5,721 nt of DNA from an uncultured Lachnospiraceae bacterium (GTDB lineage Bacteria; Bacillota; Clostridia; Lachnospirales; Lachnospiraceae), in the NCBI GenBank assembly GCA_902782625.1, contig CACZNZ010000161.1:1-5721 (forward strand). The letters are read 5' to 3'. The translations under genes and the position numbers were made by a program. The notes below the pieces were generated by a model, which was given only the letters and a program-made list of their open reading frames with translations, ran no database searches and was not told where the DNA came from. This document shows positions 1-4,968 of the stretch, one piece after another; the stretch's first letter is position 1, and every line of letters starts with the position of its first letter.

Positions 1-1
1 G

Positions 2-1534
2 ACGGATGAAGCGGTAAAGGAAGTAGAGCAGAGGCTCCTTGGTGTGGAAACAAATATCACGAACTGGCAGAGACGCCAGAACATGAATAACAATTTTTCT
101 GCTGTGGTGCCTTATGACATGGATCAGGAAAGGAAGGAGAGCAAGGAAATCTTAAGTGATATAACAAACCGCGATCAGAGGATGTTCCTGGCAGTTATCA
201 CGCTCGTGGTCACGGCAGGGAGTCTGGAGGAACTTGATATGGAGACAGAGGCGATCATGGCCAAGGGAAGAGAAAAGCTGTGTCAGTTTGGTGTGCTCAG
301 ATATCAGCAGCTGGATGGAATGAAGACAGCGCTTCCCATTGGTGTCAGGAAAATTGACTGTTTCCGCACACTGATCACTGAGAGTCTGGCGGTGTTCAAT
401 CCTTTTCGTGTCCAGGAGATCCGTGATGCAGGCGGCATCTATTATGGCGTAAATGTCATCAGCAAGGACCTGATCATTGCTGACCGCAGCCAGTATTCCA
501 ACGGCAATATGATCGCCCTCGGAAGTTCGGGCTCCGGAAAGTCTATGCTTGGAAAGGGGGAGGTGATCCAGAGAGTGATCCGGGGAGAAGGTGATGTGAT
601 CATTATCGATCCTGAGCGCGAGTATGGCGCTTTGGTAAAAGCATTGGGAGGGGAGGTCGTGACGATCTCTGCGACCAGTTCCAGCCATATCAACGCACTT
701 GATATGGGAAAGGATTACGGCGAGGTCGATCCTGTCATTGACAAGACTCAGTTCATCTTGTCCCTCTGTGAGCAGATCATAACCGGGCACCGCTTTTCCA
801 AAGGACAGCAGTCGATCATCGACAGGTGCACGGAAAGCGTTTACCGCTATTACAAGCAGGGCAACTATCAGGGAACGCCGCCTACCCTCATGGATTTCAG
901 GGAAGAGTTGCTCCGGCAACCGGAACCGGAGGCTAAATCGCTTGCACTGGAACTGGAGATCTTTACAAAGGGATCACTTGGTACTTTTGCGAAGCAGACC
1001 AATGTCAATACAGACAGCAGGTTGATCTGCTATGACATCTTTGAACTGGGGGACCAGCTGCGGGCAGTAGGCATGCTTGTTATCCTGGATTCGATCCTGA
1101 ACCGAATTACGCAGAACCGCATGAAGGGAAGGCAGACCTTTATCCTGATTGATGAGATCTATCTGCTCTTCATGCATGAGTATTCAGCCCAGTTCCTGTT
1201 CAAGCTCTGGAAGCGTGTTCGCAAGTATGGGGCATTCTGTACTGGGATCACCCAGAACGTTGAGGACATGCTCCAGAGCCATACGGCAAGGACGATGCTG
1301 GCGAATTCGGAATTTATCATCATGCTAAACCAGGCTGGTTCAGACAGGGAGGAACTTGCACGGCTGCTCAATATCTCTAAGGACCAGATGTCCTATATCA
1401 CGGATGCCGAACCCGGCCACGGACTGATCAAAGCCGGGAGCAGCCTGGTACCGTTTGAAAATAAGTGGACAAAGAACAAGCTTTATTATCTGATGACGAC
1501 TCGTCCTGGTGAAAATGCAATGGATGAAGTATAA
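2..1534 (+). CDS. virB4: VirB4-family conjugation ATPase (5' end outside window)
   Basis: Cytoplasmic ATPase of a type IV secretion / conjugation channel, thought to power channel assembly and DNA-protein substrate transfer. The frame is open from the first complete codon (position 2), so 510 residues are visible and the start is missing; Gram-positive homologues are usually around 800 residues, so roughly the first third is absent. Numbering from codon 2: the end of the N-terminal CagE/TrbE/VirB-type domain spans about 1-150. Walker A GSSGSGKS is at 174-181 (bases 521-544). The family motif IDPEREY is at 202-208. Walker B FILIDE has its Asp-Glu at 384-385 (bases 1151-1156). A conserved-type Gln in GITQN is at 418. 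All motifs are intact. The next gene, a cell-wall hydrolase, matches the PrgJ-PrgK order of pCF10-like systems; Tn916 places a VirB6-like gene between the two. The family call is secure; the particular element is not identified. Confidence 0.95.
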   Translation, partial: TDEAVKEVEQRLLGVETNITNWQRRQNMNNNFSAVVPYDMDQERKESKEILSDITNRDQRMFLAVITLVVTAGSLEELDMETEAIMAKGREKLCQFGVLRYQQLDGMKTALPIGVRKIDCFRTLITESLAVFNPFRVQEIRDAGGIYYGVNVISKDLIIADRSQYSNGNMIALGSSGSGKSMLGKGEVIQRVIRGEGDVIIIDPEREYGALVKALGGEVVTISATSSSHINALDMGKDYGEVDPVIDKTQFILSLCEQIITGHRFSKGQQSIIDRCTESVYRYYKQGNYQGTPPTLMDFREELLRQPEPEAKSLALELEIFTKGSLGTFAKQTNVNTDSRLICYDIFELGDQLRAVGMLVILDSILNRITQNRMKGRQTFILIDEIYLLFMHEYSAQFLFKLWKRVRKYGAFCTGITQNVEDMLQSHTARTMLANSEFIIMLNQAGSDREELARLLNISKDQMSYITDAEPGHGLIKAGSSLVPFENKWTKNKLYYLMTTRPGENAMDEV

Positions 1535-1555
1535 ATCAGAGTGCAGACAGGATGC

Positions 1556-1708
1556 TGTCGGTTGGTGTCGAAAAACGACGAAAACTGGTGTCGAATGATG
1601 GGGAAAAATGGCGAATCATGGCAGGAACTGTAGAGAAATGTCGAGGCGTGTCGAAAAAAGCAGAGAAATGACGAAAGATGTCGAAGAACGTCGAATGATT
1701 GAGAAAAT
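1556..1708. repeat. Helically phased array of imperfect 10-bp TGTCGAA units
   Basis: About fifteen units of 10 bp fill most of the gap between virB4 and the hydrolase gene. Units start at 1556, 1566 and 1576, then after 3 extra bases (1586-1588) at 1589, 1599, 1609, 1619, 1629, 1639, 1649, 1659, 1669, 1679, 1689 and 1699. The core TGTCGAA is exact at 1566, 1589, 1649 and 1679. One-base variants occur at 1609 (TGGCGAA), 1639 (TGTCGAG), 1669 (TGACGAA) and 1689 (CGTCGAA). Units at 1619, 1659 and 1699 are strongly degenerate but keep the register. The second half of each unit is usually A-rich. All copies point the same way. Both + frames that would fuse it to the flanking genes carry stops, so it is unlikely to be coding. 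Possible roles are a multi-site protein-binding region, bent DNA, or part of a transfer or replication origin; none can be proved here. Confidence 0.85.
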
Positions 1709-1715
1709 GGGAGGG
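1709..1715 (+). promoter_or_regulatory. Ribosome binding site fixing a GTG start
   Basis: GGGAGGG lies 7 bases before the GTG at 1723. A TAA stop at 1720-1722 directly precedes that GTG in frame, so the hydrolase gene cannot begin further upstream. The next in-frame ATG is 19 codons later without comparable spacing, so the GTG is chosen. Confidence 0.75.
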
Positions 1716-1722
1716 ATTTTAA

Positions 1723-3531
1723 GTGGCAGACATCAGGAAAAGGAGTATCACCCGTGATATCAAAACGGCCGGCAGGTATATGCCGGCCTCCTCCCGGATC
1801 CGGCGCAGCGTGTCCCGGGTCCGCACCGCCTCAGACGAAAATGGGAATAATAGCAATGGATCTCCCGATGCCTCAGCTGCGGACCGGTACCTCAGAGGGA
1901 TCAGGGGCAGCCGGATCGCGGCAGGAAAGGCCGCCGGGAGGGCTTACCGGAATGCCGGAGAGGTATATGCAGTATACCAACGGGGGAGAATGGATAAGAT
2001 CCGCCAAAGCGGGCAGACCGGCATCCGGACAGAAGGTCGAAGACAAAGCCGGACAGACCGGGCCGCACGGGGAGAAAGCATAAAGGATCCGCAGAGCAAA
2101 TGGGTGGGGAAGAAACGGACCATGGAGTATGCAGATCCGGGTGTGTATACAGCCGGAAACAGCGATTTGTACACGTCTGGGCGAAATCCTTCCCGCCAGG
2201 CAGCTGCCGGCAGGGGTGTGGGGACAGGGATGCTTCGAAAAAGGAATGACGTCATGGACAGTCCCAGACTTGGCAGGGGAATGTCCTACACCAGAGGGAT
2301 CCGGACTTCCTACGCAGTGTATGCTGCCGAACCGGAAGGAACAGCCTTCGTGGCAGGCAGGAACCTTCTGATCCGGAAATACGCAAAAGACACTCTTGCG
2401 GTCAGAAATGGGGCAAGGCAGACGATGACCTTTACCGGAGGGAAGATCTTTCAGAAGGTCAGGAGAGTTTTTGGAAGGCTGCAAAAAGGCCTGGCTGCAG
2501 TTAAGACGCTGCTCATACTTTTGACCGGCGGAGCATCCCTGTTTGTTACAGTGCTCCTGGTCTGCATCCTGTTCGGTGCTGCTTTTTATATGTTCGGAGA
2601 TACCAGTGCAAACAGCTATACGCCGGTCAGTGCTGAAGTCGAAGGTTATGAGCCGCTGATCAGGCAGTATGCGCAGCAATACGGTATAGGCGAATATGTG
2701 GAACTGATCAAGGCGATCATGATGCAGGAATCGACCGGGCTTGGAAGTGATCCCATGATGGCTTCCGAAAGCGGATACAACAAAAAATACCCGCACACGC
2801 CTAGAGCGATCTCCGATCCTGCCTATTCGATCGAGTGCGGCGTCCAGACGATCCGTGATGCTCTAAAAAGTGCAGGCTGTGAGAATCCTGTTGACATGGA
2901 TCATATCCGGCTTGCCCTTCAGGGCTACAACTTTGGTAACGGATATGTCGAATGGGCAGTTAAGCGTGACGGCGGCTATACCGTGGAGAATGCGGCTTAT
3001 TTTTCAGACATGATGGCAAAAAAGATGGGATGGGAAGGATATGGCGACAAGAACTATGTATCTAATGTGCTCCGTTTCTATCCCTATGGCCGGTACAACT
3101 ATGGTATCGGAAACAGTGTGATCACACAGGTCGCTGCAGCGCAGGTGGGCAACCGCGGAGGGCAGCCTTACTGGAGCTGGTACGGTTTCGGCAGCCGCGT
3201 GGACTGGTGCGCAATCTTTGTATCCTGGTGCGGCAGTCAGTGCGGTTACCTTGAAAGCGGTATCCTGCCGAGATTTTCGATCGTATCAGACGGCGCTGCG
3301 TTCTTTCAGGAGAAAGGGCAATGGCAGCCGGGATCATATACGCCGGCACCCGGAGATATCATCTTTTTCAACTGGGACGGTGATGCTGTCCTGGATCATG
3401 TGGGTATTGTGGAAAGTTTTGACGGGACATATGTAAATACGATTGAAGGCAACAGCGGCGATGTATGCAAGCGGCAGAAGTATCTGCTTGGAGAAGGATG
3501 CATTGCCGGTTATGGTGTGCCGAAATATTAA
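1723..3531 (+). CDS. Membrane-anchored conjugative cell-wall hydrolase: lysozyme-like plus CHAP domain (PrgK/Orf14 type)
   Basis: Probable peptidoglycan hydrolase that opens the wall for the conjugation channel. The 602 residues fall into four parts. (1) Residues 1 to about 255 are a basic, Arg/Gly/Ser-rich, low-complexity region expected to lie in the cytoplasm. (2) A single membrane segment spans about 262-291. (3) An external lysozyme/SLT-like domain covers about 305-450, with IKAIMMQES placing the likely catalytic Glu at 336, followed by AYSIECGVQTI and ALQGYNFGNGYV. (4) A C-terminal CHAP amidase/endopeptidase domain covers about 475-602: DWCAIFVSWC with nucleophile Cys496, DHVGIVES with His559, and TIEGNS as the third catalytic element (Glu575/Asn577). 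All expected catalytic residues are present. Two lytic domains behind one anchor is the known layout of Tn916 Orf14 and pCF10 PrgK; NCBI calls similar clostridial proteins CD1108-type mobile element proteins (from memory). The long basic N-terminus may contact other channel parts or DNA (inference). Confidence 0.92.
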   Translation: MADIRKRSITRDIKTAGRYMPASSRIRRSVSRVRTASDENGNNSNGSPDASAADRYLRGIRGSRIAAGKAAGRAYRNAGEVYAVYQRGRMDKIRQSGQTGIRTEGRRQSRTDRAARGESIKDPQSKWVGKKRTMEYADPGVYTAGNSDLYTSGRNPSRQAAAGRGVGTGMLRKRNDVMDSPRLGRGMSYTRGIRTSYAVYAAEPEGTAFVAGRNLLIRKYAKDTLAVRNGARQTMTFTGGKIFQKVRRVFGRLQKGLAAVKTLLILLTGGASLFVTVLLVCILFGAAFYMFGDTSANSYTPVSAEVEGYEPLIRQYAQQYGIGEYVELIKAIMMQESTGLGSDPMMASESGYNKKYPHTPRAISDPAYSIECGVQTIRDALKSAGCENPVDMDHIRLALQGYNFGNGYVEWAVKRDGGYTVENAAYFSDMMAKKMGWEGYGDKNYVSNVLRFYPYGRYNYGIGNSVITQVAAAQVGNRGGQPYWSWYGFGSRVDWCAIFVSWCGSQCGYLESGILPRFSIVSDGAAFFQEKGQWQPGSYTPAPGDIIFFNWDGDAVLDHVGIVESFDGTYVNTIEGNSGDVCKRQKYLLGEGCIAGYGVPKY

Positions 3532-3537
3532 AGAGAA

Positions 3538-3545
3538 AGAGGGAG
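3538..3545 (+). promoter_or_regulatory. Ribosome binding site fixing the ssb start
   Basis: The purine-rich AGAGGGAG ends 8 bases before ATG 3554. It sits in the 22-bp gap after the hydrolase stop. It supports 3554 over an in-frame ATG at 3443, which lies inside the hydrolase gene and would add 37 residues unlike any SSB. Confidence 0.7.
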
Positions 3546-3553
3546 AAAACAGA

Positions 3554-4027
3554 ATGAATAAAGTTATTATATCAGGAAGGTTAACAGCTGATCCGGTAGT
3601 CAGATACGGAGAGGATGGTCAGGTCAGCATGGTGAGGTATACGCTCGCTGTGCACAGACAGGGCAGGAGGAACGCAGAAGATGATAAAGCGGACTTTATC
3701 GACTGCTGCGCATTCGGTAAAGGAGCTCAGTTTGCGGCAAAGTACCTGCGAAAAGGAGTCAAGATCATCCTCAGCGGCAGACTTGGCAGCGGAAGCTATG
3801 AAGGAAAAGACGGGCGGAAGGTCTATTTTACAAACGTCATAGCAGAGACTCAGGAATTTGCGGAGAGCAGGTCAGTTTCAGAAAAAGATCCAGTCAAGAA
3901 TTCACTTGAAAGGAATCAGACGGACTGGGAAGAAGGGCAGAGAGGCGGTTATAGCAGGAGACGATCGGCAGATGACGAATTTGCAAGAATAGCAAAGGAA
4001 ATAGATGACCAGTTGCCGTTTAGATGA
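3554..4027 (+). CDS. ssb: Single-stranded DNA-binding protein (SSB)
   Basis: Binds single-stranded DNA, probably protecting element DNA during transfer or replication. The 157 residues start MNKVIISGRLTADPVVRY, the standard SSB opening, and the OB fold runs to about residue 108 (VSMVRYTLAVHR, FIDCCAFGKGAQFAAKYLRKG, ILSGRLGSGSYEGKDGRKVY, FTNVIAETQEF). A charged, flexible linker follows (about 109-148), rich in Glu, Arg and Ser. The C-terminal tip is EIDDQLPFR. Usual SSB tips end in Asp-Asp-Asp-Ile-Pro-Phe, so this one keeps an acidic stretch and Pro-Phe but carries an extra terminal Arg. The gene follows the hydrolase gene by 22 bp on the same strand and is probably co-transcribed, a frequent arrangement in conjugative elements. 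Length is close to ordinary bacterial SSBs. A chromosomal housekeeping ssb is unlikely because the usual rpsF and rpsR neighbours are absent. Confidence 0.95.
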   Translation: MNKVIISGRLTADPVVRYGEDGQVSMVRYTLAVHRQGRRNAEDDKADFIDCCAFGKGAQFAAKYLRKGVKIILSGRLGSGSYEGKDGRKVYFTNVIAETQEFAESRSVSEKDPVKNSLERNQTDWEEGQRGGYSRRRSADDEFARIAKEIDDQLPFR

Positions 4028-4039
4028 CGGGAAAGCAAA

Positions 4040-4088
4040 AGGGTGTCCAAAAGTTTGCGTTAATTGACTTGAAGGACACCCTCTTTAG
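4040..4088 (+). terminator. Hairpin terminator after ssb (weak T tract)
   Basis: AGGGTGTCC (4040-4048) pairs perfectly with GGACACCCT (4074-4082), 9 bp. Inside the 25-base loop AAGT (4051-4054) can pair with ACTT (4067-4070), extending the fold after an internal bulge. CTTT follows the stem but there is no long T run. It starts 13 bases after the ssb stop and precedes the next promoter, so it probably ends the transfer operon. The long loop is atypical; a small inverted-repeat remnant is the alternative. Confidence 0.6.
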
Positions 4089-4134
4089 TTATTAAAATCA
4101 AGAAGTATTTCATGAGTTTTATGCAATAAGATTC

Positions 4135-4163
4135 TTGACAAGTGGAATCTTTCAGATTATACT
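4135..4163 (+). promoter_or_regulatory. Sigma-A promoter for the two small downstream genes
   Basis: A perfect -35 box TTGACA (4135-4140) is followed by a 17-bp spacer and TATACT (4158-4163), one base from the consensus TATAAT. Transcription would start near 4170, leaving a leader of roughly 37 bases. The sequence just upstream (about 4083-4134) is AT-rich and could act as an UP element. This is the best promoter in the window, and it makes the following genes independent of the transfer operon. I see no clear operator palindrome on it. Confidence 0.8.
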
Positions 4164-4190
4164 ATCGGCGTAAGCAGTAATACAATCGGG

Positions 4191-4197
4191 AAGGAGG
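4191..4197 (+). promoter_or_regulatory. Strong ribosome binding site
   Basis: AAGGAGG is a near-ideal anti-16S match. It lies 9 bases before ATG 4207 and 15 bases before the in-frame ATG at 4213, so 4207 is preferred. Confidence 0.75.
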
Positions 4198-4206
4198 GAT
4201 GAGTTT

Positions 4207-4677
4207 ATGCTAATGTCAAAAACAGTCCAGATTGATTTTGCTGATCCGCGAATCCGCGCAATAGACGCGATTCAAGATATCAGAAAAGCAGCTGAATTTG
4301 CGGGTCTGAATCTATACTCCCGCTATAACGTGCAATTACAGTACCCTATGCCGACAGCTGATGGTAAAGTCGTTGTTGAAGTCAAAATTCCAGAGGAGAT
4401 TTTGAAATCCTTCGCAATAGGTAACCATCTCCGGGGGATATCATCTTATTTACTGAAAAGATGTAACGGGAAATATGATCAATACCTTGTCGGAAACAGA
4501 CTTCTTAACTATACAGAGGTTTCCCCCACATCAGACGCTAATAGTATTCCAGTAGTTGATCGACTTGAAGCAGTTGCAAGATTTGCACGATTACTTGAGC
4601 GTAATGATGAAGAAGCTTTAGATCAAATTCACCGCATTCTTTTGATTCTGAAAGAGGCACAGCAGCCTTGGGAATAA
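4207..4677 (+). CDS. Hypothetical soluble protein, 156 residues, family not recognised
   Basis: I do not recognise this protein. It has no signal peptide, membrane segment or catalytic motif that I can name. The N-terminal half (to about residue 75) alternates likely strands and helices: VQIDFADPRIRAIDAIQDI, then VQLQYPMPTADGKVVVEVKI. The middle contains GNHLRGISSYLLKRCNGKYDQYLVG, with several basic residues. The last 40 residues (VVDRLEAVARFARLLERNDEEALDQIHRILLILKEA) look strongly helical and amphipathic, suggesting oligomerisation or partner binding. A consensus promoter and ribosome binding site precede it, implying good expression. The next gene starts 20 bp after its stop and is probably co-transcribed. 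GC content is lower than in the transfer genes (one sampled line 42%), which suggests a separate origin. It is real by promoter, ribosome binding site and length; its function is unknown. Confidence 0.85.
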   Translation: MLMSKTVQIDFADPRIRAIDAIQDIRKAAEFAGLNLYSRYNVQLQYPMPTADGKVVVEVKIPEEILKSFAIGNHLRGISSYLLKRCNGKYDQYLVGNRLLNYTEVSPTSDANSIPVVDRLEAVARFARLLERNDEEALDQIHRILLILKEAQQPWE

Positions 4678-4697
4678 CTGAGAAGAAAGGATAGTAT

Positions 4698-4910
4698 ATG
4701 GGAAACGACATAAAACTAACCACAAATGACATTGAAAATCCCGAGAAGAAAGAAGGATTTTTTCCAGAATGGAGGCAACAAATGAGGAACAGCATCTGTT
4801 CTTTCATTAACAACTCCTCGATATCTATAAAACTTGACGGATGGCCAGCAGCTGCCTCTATTGGTGCCGTATCTATTGTGGCTATCATTGCCATTGTCAA
4901 GAAGCGTTAA
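4698..4910 (+). CDS. Hypothetical small protein with one C-terminal membrane segment, 70 residues
   Basis: I do not recognise this small protein. Residues 1-48 are polar and charged (acidic and Asn-rich to about 19, then FFPEWRQQMRN). Residues 50-67 (PAAASIGAVSIVAIIAIV) form one short membrane segment, and the protein ends in the basic tail KKR. That fits a tail-anchored or single-pass membrane protein. AAAGGA at 4686-4691 lies 6 bases before the ATG. The gene begins 20 bp after the 156-residue gene and ends 18 bp before a strong terminator, so the two form a bicistronic unit. The pairing of a soluble protein with a small membrane protein could be an effector with an anchor, a toxin with its partner, or a small signalling pair; the sequence does not decide. 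Confidence 0.75.
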   Translation: MGNDIKLTTNDIENPEKKEGFFPEWRQQMRNSICSFINNSSISIKLDGWPAAASIGAVSIVAIIAIVKKR

Positions 4911-4928
4911 GATTTTAGAAGATGTAAC

Positions 4929-4966
4929 AGAGGCGGCGTTCTGCCGCCTCTCATTTCACTATTTTT
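4929..4966 (+). terminator. Rho-independent terminator, possibly bidirectional
   Basis: AGAGGCGGC (4929-4937) pairs perfectly with GCCGCCTCT (4943-4951) around a 5-base loop, giving a 9-bp GC-rich stem. The downstream side is T-rich, with a run of five T at 4962-4966. It closes the two-gene unit. The convergent metallophosphoesterase gene ends at 4969, so the same stem could also stop - strand transcripts, although the T-richness on that side is weaker. Confidence 0.88.
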
Positions 4967-4968
4967 CA

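Noticed and set aside
44..46. GTG as start of the VirB4-like gene
   Set aside because: The frame is open back to position 2 with family-like sequence upstream, and no ribosome binding site precedes the GTG. The gene is truncated by the window edge.
152..919. Long - strand open frame (255 codons) opposite virB4
   Set aside because: It is antisense to conserved VirB4 motifs, with no ribosome binding site or family features; a shadow frame.
1556..1708. CRISPR array
   Set aside because: Units are only 10 bp, directly adjacent, with no unique spacers and no cas genes nearby.
1535..1722. A small repeat-protein gene on the - strand through the array
   Set aside because: One - strand frame is open and reads as Phe/His/Arg/Ser-rich repeats, but it has no ATG or ribosome binding site within the gap.
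1754..2083. + strand open frame (109 codons) inside the hydrolase gene
   Set aside because: It is an alternate frame of the GC-rich arm; the composition is Pro/Gly-rich noise and no start signal is seen.
1873..2796. Long - strand open frame (307 codons) opposite the hydrolase gene
   Set aside because: It is rich in Pro, Cys, Ser and His, has no recognisable motif, and lies antisense to the GC-rich, low-complexity arm of a well-supported gene.
3443..3553. Upstream in-frame extension of ssb
   Set aside because: It overlaps the end of the hydrolase gene, and its 37 residues are unlike SSB. ATG 3554 has a ribosome binding site and gives the canonical SSB opening.
4538..4900. - strand open frame (120 codons) opposite the two small genes
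   Set aside because: It is antisense to a unit with a clear promoter and ribosome binding sites on the + strand, and its own sequence has no recognisable feature.
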